Source: Notolepis coatsorum
Lineage: Eukaryota; Chordata; Actinopteri; Aulopiformes; Paralepididae
Reading direction: 5' to 3'
DNA length: 64,000 nt
Assembly: GCA_963971535.1 (NCBI GenBank)
Contig: OZ020593.1
Coordinates: 33,168,629-33,232,628, forward strand
Shown here piece by piece: positions 22,955 through 34,146 of this stretch (the stretch's first letter is position 1; every line of letters begins with the position of its first letter). The notes beneath the pieces were generated by a model. It searched no databases, was not told the origin of the DNA, and saw only the letters and a list, made by a program, of their open reading frames with translations. Made by a program: the position numbers and the translations under genes.

Positions 22955-24315
22955 ACCAAGAGAACGGTGGGGAGAGAATATATACATATGATGGGGAGAG
23001 AATATATACATACAGTGGGGAGGAGACTGTACATTAGGAGGGGGTGGTTGGGAGAGAAATATACATATAATAGACAGTCTCCTCCCCACCGTATGTATAT
23101 ATTCTCTCCCCACCATATGTATATTTCTCTCCCACCCACCCACCCCCTCCTAATGTACAGTCTCCTCCCCACCGTATGTATATATTCTCTCCCCACCATA
23201 TGTATATATTCTCTCCCTACCATATGTATATTTCTCTCCCACCCCTTCTCCTAATGTACAGTCTTCTCCCCACCGTATGTATATATTCTCTCCCCACCAT
23301 ATGTATTTTCTCTCTCACCCACCCACCCCCTCCTAATGTACAGTATCCTCCCCACCGTATGTATATATTCTCTCCCCACCATATGTATATATTCTCTCCC
23401 CACCATATGTATATTTCTCTCCCACCCCCTCGTAATGTACAGTCTCCTCCCTACCGTATGTATATATTCTCTCCCACCCCCTCCTAATGTACAGTCTCCT
23501 CCCCACCGTATGTATATATTCTCTCCCCACCATATGTATATTTCTCTCCCACCCCCTCCTAATATACAGTCTCCTCCCCACCGTATGTATATATTCTCTC
23601 CCCACCGTATGTATATTTCTCTCCCACCCCCTCCTAATATACAGTCTCCTCCCCACCGTATGTATATATTCTCTCCCCACCGTATGTATATTTCTCTCCC
23701 ACCCACCCCCTCCTAATGTACAGTCTCCTCCCCACCGTATGTATATATTTTCTCCCACCCCCTCCTAATATACAGTCTCCTCCCCACCGTATGTATATAT
23801 TCTCTCCCCACCGTATGTATATTTCTCTCCCACCCCCTCCTAATATACAGTCTCCTCCCCACCGTATGTATATATTCTCTCCCCACCGTATGTATATTTC
23901 TCTCCCACCCACCCCCTCCTAATGTACAGTCTCCTCCCCACCGTATGTATATATTTTCTCCCACCCCCTCCTAATGTACAGTCTCCTCCCCACCGTATAT
24001 GTATATATTCTCTCCCCACCATATGTATATTTCTCTCCCACCCCCTCCTAATATACAGTCTCCTCCCCACCGTATGTATATATTCTCTCCCCACCGTATG
24101 TATATTTCTCTCCCACCCACCCCCTCCTAATGTACAGTCTCCTCCCCACCGTATGTATATATTTTCTCCCACCCCCTCCTAATGTACAGTCTCCTCCCCA
24201 CCGTATGTATATATTCTCTCCCCACCGTATGTATATTTCTCTCCCACCCACCCCCTCCTAATGTACAGTCTCCTCCCCACCGTATGTATATTCTCCCCCC
24301 AACGTATGTATATAT
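22955..24315. repeat. 75-bp minisatellite with an inversion junction
   Basis: The unit of about 75 bp combines GTACAGTCTCCTCCCCACCG, TATGTATATATTCTCTCCCC and TTTCTCTCCCACCCCCTCCT, with internal duplications and deletions giving length variants. From about 23070 to 24315 it runs in one orientation. From about 22960 to 23065 it runs in the opposite orientation (GGTGGGGAGAGAATATATAC), so the two parts meet head to head. Long open frames on both strands (for example GENIYIRWGG repeats) are a by-product of the repeat. Confidence 0.9.
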
Positions 24316-24544
24316 ACCGCCATCTTTCTCCCGGGTTGGTGTGATCACATGACTGACAAAGCCGTGCAGTGATAGGCCAGAAGTCAATTCGATTGCATCC
24401 AGGCGCGATTGCTTATCCTGTCTGGGTAGCCCGGATGATGGTTTTTTACATCGAATTTTATACACCGCAATTATGCATCGAATCTTTTTACATTGAATTT
24501 TATTATACATTCGAATTTTTTACATTGAATTTTTATTTCACATA
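24316..24544. other. AT-rich spacer
   Basis: Repeated TTTTACATTGAATTTTAT-like stretches occur. No gene is seen. Confidence 0.5.
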
Positions 24545-24985
24545 GGTAAATTCGGAGCAAAAAAATTCAGATACATGATTTTCAAAGTAATTATTTTCAA
24601 TGCTATAAATTCGGTGTCTGAAAAAATTCAGATACATTTTTCAAAGTAATTATTTTCAATGCTATAAATTCGGTGTCTGAAAAAATTCAGATACATGTTT
24701 TCAAAGTAATTATTTTCAATGCTATAAATTCGGTGTCTGAAAAAATTCAGATACATGTTTTCAAAGTAATTATTTTCAATGCTATAAATTCGGTGTCTGA
24801 TAAAATTCAAAAATCAGATACATGTTTTCAAAGTAATTATTTTCAATGCTTTAAATTTGGTGTCTGAAAAAATTCAGATACATGTTTTCAAAGTAATTAT
24901 TTTCAATGCTATAAATTCAATTCAGATACATGTTTTCAAAGTAATTATTTTCAATGCTATAAATTCGGTGTCTGATCAAATTCAA
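24545..24985. repeat. 60-bp AT-rich tandem repeat, about 7 units
   Basis: The unit contains AAATTCGGTGTCTGAAAAAA, then TTCAGATACATGTTTTCAAA and GTAATTATTTTCAATGCTAT. Some units carry small insertions (24805) or a deletion of the first block (24918). Confidence 0.95.
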
Positions 24986-25044
24986 ATACTTCTGTCACTC
25001 ATTTGCTTCCATACTGGCTCTTGTTGTATTTTGTTATCTTGCTT

Positions 25045-25100
25045 TCCTTCTCTCTCTTCTCTCTCTCTTCTCTCTCTCTCTTCTCTCTCTCTATCTCATC
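25045..25100. repeat. CT-rich tract before the exon
   Basis: (TCTCT)n low complexity about 70 bp upstream of a splice acceptor. It could act as an extended polypyrimidine tract. Confidence 0.7.
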
Positions 25101-25166
25101 CTCTTCTCTTCTGTCGTTGAATTTGTGGTTCGTTCTTTTTATTTGCCTTTTTCACTTTTCGTGTAG

Positions 25167-25555
25167 GGCAGTGAGTGGAAGTCCCGTCCCCTCCACGTCG
25201 GGGACCAGCACGCCTCGCCGGGGCCGGCGACAGCTCCCCCAGACCCCCGCCACGCTACGCCCCCACGTCACCTATTCCCCCGTGGTCCGTAAGGCTATGC
25301 CCACGCCTCCCGGGGTGCCCCAGGGGCGCCTCCCGGCCCGGCCCCCTGGCGCTTTTCTCCAGAGCCCCCCCCAGGGGCCTCCCCCTGCCGGCCCCCCGCC
25401 ACCCCACCATGGCTCACCTCGTCAGGGTCACCACCCGCCACCTCGCTGGGGTGACGCGGGAGGAGGGGGGTCTCCATGGAGGGCGACGGTTGCTTCTACA
25501 ACCAGGACTACGAGCCACGCCACGAGCCGCCCGCCTATGAGCAGAGCCCCGCATA
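25167..25555 (+). CDS. cacna1a: CACNA1A-like C-terminal exon (P/Q-type channel)
   Basis: After a T-rich acceptor (TTTTCGTGTAG) the frame reads [27 protein letters not shown], then [13 protein letters not shown]. This is the conserved block opening the last large exon of CACNA1A, the pore subunit of the presynaptic P/Q-type calcium channel; CACNA1B is related but lacks the HVTYSPV match. A proline-rich segment follows with [15 protein letters not shown], and no polyglutamine is present. A G-run at 25463-25472 appears to shift frame: continuing in phase gives unrelated residues to 25596, whereas the neighbouring frame gives [20 protein letters not shown] and a stop at 25553-25555, reminiscent of the acidic-tyrosine patch of the family. 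The exon starts with GGCAG, itself ending in AG. No other exon of the channel was seen in the window, so this may be the terminal exon of a gene lying to the left or an isolated copy. Confidence 0.7.
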
Positions 25556-26409
25556 ACATTGGGGTCTTGTGCTTGGCACTCCGAGCATGGCACTAACACT
25601 GTCACGGTTAGGAGTTTGATTCCTGCTGGGGCCACCCGTTGTGAATGATGTATACAGTCATTCCAAAGCACTTTATGTCCTAGTAATAGAGCTGTGCTAT
25701 AGAGATGCTGTCATTCATTCATAACTAAACCAAAAGACATTTATAAACAACGGCTTACTAAATGCAGGCTTTCATTTACAACTGAACGGCCATATCACTC
25801 GTTTTTGTATTAATTCTCCTAAAAAAATTTGCTAAGCTAGACTAACATGAAAGTTTAAGTGAAAGTACACACTTGAGTAAAAGTCAAAGTTTCTACTTTT
25901 AAATGTACTTAAGTAGTAAACTGAACTTTTTTTCTGACTGTCTATATTCTTCTGATAGCAGGTGTTTAATCAAAGATCCCCTGTGGGAGAAGCTGTTGCA
26001 GGGGAACAATGGGTTAATTTCATTGGAGGCTTTGTCGTTGGGTTCAGAGAGGAGGATGTGATATTTTTTTGTTAATAAATGTTTAAATATCTATTCAAGT
26101 TGTCATTTTTAACTGGAAAAAGTAGCATGTATGGGGGTAATTGTTACTTTACTTGATATTTGAGCTTCACTGCAGAATGGTGTATATTGTGTACAATGTG
26201 CACATACACTGAGAATATATTTCAGTGAGGTAGGAGACAGCATGTAAACTTCTGAATTGTTCAATGCGGGACATGCCAATACTCCATTGGTAAAGGGAAG
26301 GGTCCTTAAATATGTGGCATTGTATTACTAATCAACCATTTCCTACTGTATTTCCGGTAATGTATGGTCATAGGCAGATAGTGGAGTAGCTCTGGCAGAA
26401 TACTGGGTA
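25556..26409. other. Possible 3' UTR, otherwise non-coding
   Basis: If the preceding exon is terminal, the AATAAA at 26074-26079 could be its poly(A) signal. A block at about 25850-25935 with AAAGTCAAAGTTTCTACTTT resembles a common fish dispersed repeat. No gene is seen. Confidence 0.4.
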
Positions 26410-26540
26410 CACAGTAAATTCCGCAAAGTAAATTTGACTCAAACTGAGTACATTTCACTCAAACTGAGTAAAATTTCTTTACTCAGTTTGAATCAAATGT
26501 ACTCAGTTTGAGTCAAATGTACTCTGCGGAATTTACTGTG
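26410..26540. mobile_element. 131-bp palindromic MITE, TA-flanked
   Basis: It begins CACAGTAAATTCCGCA and ends with the reverse complement TGCGGAATTTACTGTG. Internal CAAACTGAGTA blocks are also arranged as an inverted repeat, so nearly the whole element folds on itself. TA lies on both sides (26408-26409 and 26541-26542), as for Tc1/mariner-type MITEs. It is non-coding. Confidence 0.8.
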
Positions 26541-26559
26541 TAGTACCATTGCATTGGCA

Positions 26560-26850
26560 GTGTCGGCTAGGCTTCGGGCAACCAAACCTGGCCCAGTGTG
26601 TGTGGGTCGCATCTGGGCTGCTTTAGGCAACCCGACGTTCACCGCTTCCGGCAACCCCGGACATGGCCCAGTGTACTCGGGCCGGAATCGGCCAGTCAGT
26701 CATTGCCGCCTACTCGGCCAATCCGGACGTTCACCGCTTCCGGCAACCCCGGACCTGGCCCAGTGTACTCGGGCCGGAATCGGCCAGTCAGTCATTGCCG
26801 CCTACTTGGCCGACTCTGGCAGCCGGACTTGGGCCGACTAATTTCTTCCG
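26560..26850. repeat. 92-bp GC-rich tandem repeat
   Basis: GACGTTCACCGCTTCCGGCA starts at 26634 and 26726, 92 bp apart. A diverged partial unit precedes the first, and a truncated one ends near 26820. Both units carry GTACTCGGGCCGGAATCGGC. In style (GG/CC-rich, gccggatctgg-like) it resembles the repeat at 14330-14883. Confidence 0.85.
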
Positions 26851-28448
26851 GCCTGCCGGATACAGGCCATTAATGGGCCGGAACTTTTTGGCCACCTGGG
26901 TGGGCTACGCAGGCTCAATGGCTACCATACACTGGCACCCGGCACACATCATACTACACAACTACTACTACACGCCACTTAGGGCTTCCCTATCTCCTCA
27001 ACCCCCCCTCCTTCTTTCTGTCTCCATTCTCTCTGTGTATCTGTCTATGTCTGTGTGTCTCTCTCCCTCTCTTCTCTCACTCCTTCTGACAGCTTGTCCT
27101 GTCATCAGGAGCAGTGATCCAGCACACAAAAGTTGACGCGCCAAGTTCCCAATGCGCCCTCAAACTCTTGTCAATCTCTCACACCGTGGCACCTCTCTTC
27201 ACACCCCCCCCGCCTCCCCCGTCCCATGAAAGAATCATCCGCCTTCCCTTCCATGATCAAGCACTGATGAGTGTATTGGCACTCTATACACTCACTTCCC
27301 GATGGCCCATGTAGCTGGAGAGGGACGGACTTCAAAGTGGCAACATCCCAAGACAACCACGGTGTCAACGCACACAAAGAGACGCATGTCGTACTACAGT
27401 AAGCATGTGTGCTGTTTGTTAAGTACCCTTCAAAGGCGTTTGCGTTGCCCCCAGCTGAATAAGCAAACGCATGCGTTGTCTTGTTGCTTGCTGCTCATTA
27501 GAATAGGACCTTTCTGGTTCTGAGGTGAGCCAATAGATGATAGGACGCCCCTCCCCCAGGGATGTGAGGCTTGGCGGTATGGTCACATTTTCACAACACT
27601 GTATCTTTTTCATTGTTGATGGGGTAACAGTATTTAAGAGGTTAAGTAAAAATGTGGCATATCTTGTTTATGTCTTTATCTTTTAATACAATTGTCATGG
27701 TGCTACTTGATTCAACGGATGGTGGTATATTTTACAAACCCAATACCTTTGCTCTTTGCATCATGTCTCCATGATGATGTACGTTAAAATATTATATACA
27801 ACCTCACCATAAGTTGATGCTATGAGCCCCGAATATGACTCATCATTTATCTTTCTACATTGGCCCCTTCAGGCCCCCCATGGGTCCAAAACAGCTCCCC
27901 CCCCCCCCTCCCACCTTCCTGTGACAGCGGCCCTGCAGAGGGAGCATTGTAAGGGCTAGGGTTAGAGTTATTGCTATATCATTTGACAGCGCGGTCTCCC
28001 TGTGATAAATAGGTTCATTCGTTCATGACAGCAAGACTGATGCTTGTGCTTAATTACATTTCAGACGTGTTTCATGCAAATGCAGGTGCATTAATGTGTC
28101 CCAAAAGGCTGCAAGAAGATCCTCCGTAGTCCTGGGCAAGTGGTACAACTATACAGTAGAACACATCATACACTTTTCTCATTATACGCTATTTCAACAT
28201 TGCTGAGCCAATACTAGCATTCCAGGCTGTGCAATCTTAACACAGGAAACCAATATCTCCCCTTATTTTGCCCCTCTTTTATTTATGCATATATCTATGT
28301 GGATAGACTGCATATTTGGGAGAAAATGTATTCCACTGCACCAACGGCCCTTGCTTCTTGTGCAAAATCTCAAACAAACCTCATATTACCAATTATAAAT
28401 AGGGAGAATGAATACCGCAAAAAATATGTGATATAACTTTCAAAATGC

Positions 28449-28479
<31 letters not shown>

Positions 28480-29724
28480 ACACACAGTGTTTTGAGGACA
28501 TGCAGTTCGCAGGAGGATACCTTCGGCTGAGTGACCTTGTCTTAACAATTCAGGACTGGAGATGGCTTTACAGCCGGAGAGAAGGTGTTAAATGCACGGC
28601 TTAGCAACATTGTTCGTCAAAGATGTCAATGTGAATGAGCGTCAACCTTGTGTGAACAAAATAGTAAGGTAGCAATAATCGCCTATACTTGGGGGGAGAG
28701 GGACAAAATATTATTGCAGTGTGCAAATTCCACTTTGCTTGGTCAAAGAATTGACTGTTGGACACAGAGATAGCACACGATACGAATATAGATGTAACCA
28801 GATAGACGATACAATGCAGACACAAAACTGTAAACGGGAACATTATGTGTGCCTCATCAATGTGTGCCTGCACTATGCAGCATGGCAACACTTTGTGAGC
28901 TGTAAAACACACCTTAAACACCCCCGATGCCACAGCTTGCACTAAACGGTCAGTTAACAACACATTTTTCCAACTAATATAACTTGATGGGTGTTTACAG
29001 AGGCTTTTAGTGCAAGGTTAGGGCTGGAGTCCCATGTGATTCTACATACTGAAATAGAGGCCATATATCTGGAGAATGATTAATACTATAGTAATAAAAG
29101 CTAGACCCACTGAGGGGCCAGACATTAATAACACATTATCTCAGAGCTGGACGGCTTCCAGTGAACCTTTGGATTTGTGCAACTCTATCCTGTAGTGAAC
29201 GCTTCATTGTCTCCAGAAGCTCATTAGAGCCATATAGGTCATTAATAAAGAGATTTGCAACGCAGTTTTAAAATTTGAAGGCTCATTTTTACATTATTTA
29301 ATAATGTATCAGGAGACCAGAGGAGCAATTATGACACCAGTGTATTGCCGAATGCAACGTACTTCCCACACTAAACACTGTTTTGGCAGAAGGGGGGCTA
29401 ATGCCCCGTATGCTACAGTATTTAGTCAGTGTTATATCTCCCTGTCATGTTATTGAAAATAACCTGCTGCATTGCACGGGTGAGTATGATACACAAACCA
29501 CATCATGCCTGAACCAAGGCTGAGCAGTATTGTAACCTTTACCACATTTAAAATCTTTCCACACAATCCTCACTTTCTAAATACTGTACAAAAAAATCAG
29601 CATTAAAGAAAATAATAACTATTGAGAGCTTGTTTCTGTTTTTTAACTGTTTTAACAATCGAAAAGATTGTTGTCTACATACAAAACATTGTCTTCAAGC
29701 TGCATAACCGTGCATTGTCTTAGT
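26851..29724. other. Quiet non-coding stretch
   Basis: No gene or transposon end is recognised. Low-complexity spots are C-runs at 27206-27211 and 27896-27907, a C-run leading into (CA)n at 28446-28487, and CT-rich sequence near 27010-27090. Confidence 0.5.
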
Positions 29725-29822
29725 TATACTTAGTAGCCAGGTCTTGCTCGAAAAAGAGATCTTTGATCTCAAGTGACTACCTGGTAAAATAAAGGTAAAA
29801 AAAATAAAATAAAAAAAAAAGT
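29725..29822 (+). repeat. Short retroelement-like tail
   Basis: CAGGTCTTGCTCGAAAAAGA, GATCTTTGATCTCAA and CTACCTGGTAAAATAAAGGT, ending in an A-rich run, match the end of a common fish dispersed repeat. The related TTTATTTAACCTTTATTT phrase is seen reversed at 62635 and inside the hAT MITEs. Confidence 0.5.
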
Positions 29823-29875
29823 ATAAGTCTTATGATCATAAAATACTGAGATTATAGCACATTCTGTTTTCAAGC

Positions 29876-30000
29876 ATCTCATGTCATCTGTCCAGCCTCA
29901 TTCGCTTATTGCGCTACTGCATGCAGTGTAGCATTCTCATCTCATCGGTCCAGCCTCATTAGCTTAATGTGGTACTGCATGCAGTATAGCATTCTCATGG
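29876..30000. repeat. 58-bp tandem duplication
   Basis: GTCCAGCCTCATT occurs at 29890 and 29948 followed by TACTGCATGCAGT and TAGCATTCTCAT in both units. The copies differ at several positions. Confidence 0.8.
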
Positions 30001-30427
30001 CATGTCATGCATTTCCTACCGGTATTGTGCAATGCCATCACCACAGCTCGTTGGCTACAGTTGTCATATACTTACAGTACCAAGATGATGTCTGTGATCA
30101 TGTAATTGAATGCTATGAAAAGTAACATACAATTTACAACAACATATAATTGGAAACTACTGCACCACTCATGCCTTGTTCTCCATTGCACAGGAGATGT
30201 GCAGCTCCTCTCTCTGTGAAGCCCAACACCTCAAGATTGATTATGCCAGTCCTCAATGGGAGGAGTGTGCTGTCAAGACGAATAGCCCTGCAGGCACACA
30301 GACCAGCATCAGTAGCCTAATCCACGGGCTCTGACCTCTGCGCCTTAACGGGCTTTTCTCATTGAGTTCAACCCTGCCAAGAGGATAAATGCTTTATTTA
30401 AAGTGGCAGACATCGTATTGCTGCCTA
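30001..30427. other. Non-coding, no feature
   Basis: Nothing supportable is seen. Confidence 0.5.
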
Positions 30428-30690
30428 TATGCCCTTAACCATAACCCTACTTGCTCACTAACCCTGACCTTAACACTACATGCCCACTAACCATAACCCT
30501 ACATGCCCACTAACCCTGACCTTAACACTACATGCCCACTAACCCTGACCTTAACCCTACATGCCCACTAACCCTACATGCCCACTAACCCTATATGCCC
30601 ACTAACCCTAACCCTACATGCCCACTAATCCTACATACCCACTAACTCTAACCCTACATGCCCACTAACCCTAACCCTACATGCCCACAC
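30428..30690. repeat. Telomere-like CCCTAA/ACATGCCCACTA minisatellite
   Basis: Irregular units mix CCCTAACCCTA with CATGCCCACTAA and CCTGACCTTAACAC. It is not a pure (CCCTAA)n array, and unit length varies because either part may be repeated. Confidence 0.85.
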
Positions 30691-30745
30691 AAAGATCCCT
30701 CATATGAGTGCTCCCTCCCACCCAGAGCATACAGTATGAGATACA

Positions 30746-30812
30746 TTAGCCCATGCCAGGACACATATGTTAGCCCATGCCAGGACACATATGTTAGCCC
30801 ATGCCATGAACA
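30746..30812. repeat. 24-bp tandem repeat, 2.7 units
   Basis: TTAGCCCATGCCAGGACACA begins at 30746, 30770 and 30794. The third unit is truncated. Confidence 0.9.
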
Positions 30813-31644
30813 TGTTTAGCTGTCTGGGGATTCTGCTTATCTCACTAGGTATGTGTCCTATGTAAGACCTTATTTTATTTCTTCCAATAAAAAGGACAGA
30901 GTGATGTTGAGCCTCTCCGTAGGACCTCCCTTGAAATCTGTGTGAGCACTCAAAAAGAAAAAAAGCTATTGACCTGCTGAATTTGTATCCCATGATAAAA
31001 CATTCAAAAGACAGTCTTATGTTATGCTTTAGAAATATCCTCCAATGGGGGGGGGGGGGAAACATATTAAGGGTAAAAAAAAGTTTTGAAATAAATATTG
31101 CACAAGTTTGAAAATGGATTTATAATTCACATATTTACTTGCGCGAGGATGATTAATGGGTTTGTGGATCAACATCCATATGTGTGATATACATTTGGTG
31201 GGAACGACACAATCTAATCTCAACAGGGGTACATCTTTCACCAGATGGTCCTTTATCACACCGTTGCCAACGAATATTGAAGCATCTGCTCGGACTGCTC
31301 AACAGTGTGATGATCACAGAGAGAGAGATTAGAGAAAGAAAGGAGCTCTGTCGTATGATCGAATGCTTCAGTCGAGTTCCTGTGAACTCCAATCAATTTT
31401 GAGTGGGGCTGTACCTTTTTATCATCCAAGTTTTCATTTTAAAATCGGCCGAATATAAGTAGCGGAGGTGTGATCTGGGCAGAAGTCCATTTTCAAATAA
31501 TTTTACCCCTTGCCTTGATTCATGGAAGGGCATTTTCACTTAGTCTTGTAAGTGCATACGGACCACTCGAGCCATGCCAGTGTTTCTAACGGAGCCAACA
31601 TTGATGGTAATAATGAGCTGTGTAAGCAGGTTCAGCCAATTTGA
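30813..31644. other. Non-coding, no gene recognised
   Basis: A G-run lies at 31047-31059. Nothing else supportable is seen. Confidence 0.5.
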
Positions 31645-31957
31645 GGCCACGTCCACGTTAATACATTTTTTACTTTTAGTTTTAGAACGAAACTGATCTG
31701 CGTCCACACAAGCGTTTTAGCAACGTTTTCAGAAAAGATCTTCACCCATATTAGCTTGCCTGAAGCAGACTCTGTGGTTCTTGAGAGACGTCAGTCCGGT
31801 CACGTGGTGAAGCCTGTCCTGTACGAGAGTGTAGGCCTATGTGAGCACGAACTGAAAACTGTGTGACGTAGGTCGTAGGCAACACGGTGGGAACATTTTC
31901 AAAAGGCACACAAGTTAGGCATTATAGAAGGAAAATGTATTAGTGTGGACATTTTCT
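31645..31957. repeat. Candidate short inverted-repeat element
   Basis: CACGTCCACGTTAATACATTTT on the left is matched, reversed, by AAAATGTATTAGTGTGGAC on the right (about 31937-31955). The arms are imperfect and no clear target duplication was found. It could be a diverged MITE. Confidence 0.5.
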
Positions 31958-32122
31958 AAGACTAATTCCATGGGATTGTGACTGGCCCTCATAACTCAGG
32001 AAAAAGTGTGGCGCATATCACAGGTAAGACGCAGTGAAACAGGGACGTTTGTTCGTTTTTCCCCTTCACAGCAGCATGATGCACTTGACACTTCCTACTA
32101 GGCTCTCACTTGCAGTCAGTAC

Positions 32123-32483
32123 TGTGGGATATTTGTAGATATCCTGATGAAGAATGTGCTCAGTCAACCGAGGCTTGGATAATAACAAGGGTTTATTAAC
32201 CAAACAGATAGAATACATAGAGAGAATGGCTGAGGGTTTCCCCCCAGGTGATCAGCTTAATTACCCAGGTAAGAAGCCCTGAATAGATCTCGGGAGGAGA
32301 CCTATATAGTTAACAGGGGGGGGGGTGTGGTCCCATTTGATAGGTCAGATGGGGGGGGGGGGTACAGGTAATGGGGACACAGGGGAGGGGAGTGTCTTAT
32401 TCCACAGAGAGGGGGGGGGCACAGGTAAGGGGATATAGGGGAGGGGACTATATTTACATGAGAACATTAGATATTATACCACA
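32123..32483 (-). repeat. 3' LTR (361 bp)
   Basis: TGTGGGATATTTGTAG...TTATACCACA. On the minus strand CTATATAG (about 32310) is a plausible TATA box and TTAATAAACCC (about 32195) a poly(A) signal. By eye it differs from the other LTR only in one G-run (12 versus 13 G at about 32351). Confidence 0.9.
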
Positions 32484-33168
32484 ATACTCACTTTTCTTTC
32501 TTATAATGTGGGTGAGATTAATGTATAATATACCAGGATTGTTTGGAACAGGTAAAAGTGAAAATAATAGTTTAAAATAGAATTATTTACATACATGATT
32601 CATGACATGATCGACTGGACTGCGGTCTGTGTTATTTTGATATCAGAGATGTGGGAATAGATATCACCCTTTTCTTTTATTAATCGCTCAAAATACCTAT
32701 ATCAATGAGTGGTCCTCAACTCTGATATCAAACAACAATTAACATAATCATTAGAAGCTATCGCTGTGCAAATATCTTGGCATACCTTCAGTCGTTCATG
32801 TCGTGACTCAGGGGAGCTAATGTCATGGTTATGTCATGGTTGTACATATACAAACATAGTAATATTTACAATAGACATTACCTTAGTGGCTAATGTGTCA
32901 AAATAAAATTGAAAACCGCTAATGTGTCAAAATAAAATTGAAAACCGTTAACCTAGTGGTTAATATAAAAGGTGATTATGATAATCGTTATGCATTGTTC
33001 TGTGGTGCATACTATCAATGGTCAAAACAAACTTGGTGACTTGGAATAAACCACCTGGTTCTGTCTTGTTATCAATATAATTTTCAATGAGACTCTGTGA
33101 TCATTCCTTATTGTTATTATAAATTGGTTATTGCAATCTTATTGGTTGTATTTCATCATATTCTTAGT
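32484..33168. other. LTR-element interior, no frame
   Basis: AT-rich. A 29-bp sequence with CTAATGTGTCAAAATAAAAT is duplicated in tandem at about 32889-32947, and TATGTCATGGT is repeated near 32820. Confidence 0.6.
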
Positions 33169-34146
33169 TCATAATTTTCTTGATACATATGAACTTTGTG
33201 AAACAGCTCTTGTTTGTGAATCTGACAGTTGCTGCGTCGCTGTTGACCATCTGTTCTCTGCCAGGGATGTGTCCTTCTGTGGTGACCTGCTGTGTGTTGA
33301 ACGTATCGTACATTCAGTTGATGTTTCTGTGAGCCTGTCGTGTGGCAGTAAGACAGTAAAAAGTAAATAAATACATAACAATTTTGACAATGTGTGTTCA
33401 GAAGTCTCTTGGTCCACAGGTCTCATTTGCTATGTGTCTCTTCTTGACGATGCAGTCGGGAATATTCACTGGTCGCCGTCCATTCCCTGTCAAGGGTCAC
33501 CTGTAGCAGTCAACTATAGTGGTTTTGCAGACTCTTTTCCTGGATCCTGCGTTGTTCTCCATCACCACCACACATCCGCCACTGTGCTCACGCTTGGCCC
33601 CCATCAGGCCCAGAGACATGGTGGTCAGGGCGTTCTTGAACGTGCTGTGTGGTGGTTGGTCCCCCCCGTTCCTCGTCATCGCGGTACTAGAGGGGCGAGG
33701 GGGCGGGCGTTTTTGAATGTGTTGTGCTGGTTTCGCTGTCCTCTCCTCGTCATTGCGGTACCACTTGATGGAGGGCGAGGGCCCGCCGGTGTAGTGGCTA
33801 GTCAGTAGGACGCTCTCTCTCACACGGATGGCAATCTTGTCATCGGGTCTGCCGCGGGCCGCCGGGGTGAGGCTACATGTCGTCCTTTCTGTCTCTGCTC
33901 TCCTTGGTCAGTCTCCTTCGTGGTCCCCTGCTCCACTTTCTTGGGGATGTCTGTGGGCTGGGTTGGATGGCGGTTCTCCCACGGTTGTTGTCGTCGTTCT
34001 GGTTGTGTCCGCAGCTCCTTGGCGGCGTCCCTGGTGGTAGTATGCTGTCGTGGGTCGCTCAGGTCGCTGGGTTGTGTTCCTCCTTCTGTCCTCTCACCAA
34101 TTCGTGATCTGAGGATGATAAAAACTGCCTTAGAAAACGTTCTCAC
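33169..34146 (-). other. Short frames in the LTR-element interior
   Basis: Three small minus-strand frames lie in the only GC-rich part of the interior. The first (34146-33820) is a 108-residue basic protein rich in Arg, Gln and Thr. The second overlaps its stop and runs to 33497; it begins at a GTG, contains SPSIKWYRND and ends CKTTIVDCYR. The third (33426-33169) is 85 residues. DNA at 33628-33785 is an imperfect duplication of about 80 bp. None matches a retroviral domain I recognise. They could be remnants of accessory or env sequence, captured host sequence or chance. Confidence 0.3.

Noticed and set aside
22951-24251. GENIYIRWGG-type repeat frames
   Set aside because: By-product of the 75-bp minisatellite.
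24545-24985. CRISPR-like regular repeats
   Set aside because: Units are contiguous with no unique spacers and the genome is eukaryotic; simple tandem repeat.
30428-30690. True telomere
   Set aside because: The CCCTAA phrases are interrupted and mixed with another motif, and ordinary sequence continues on both sides.
33497-33823. Immunoglobulin-like reading of SPSIKWYRND
   Set aside because: No paired cysteines or further Ig landmarks, and the frame lies inside an LTR element.
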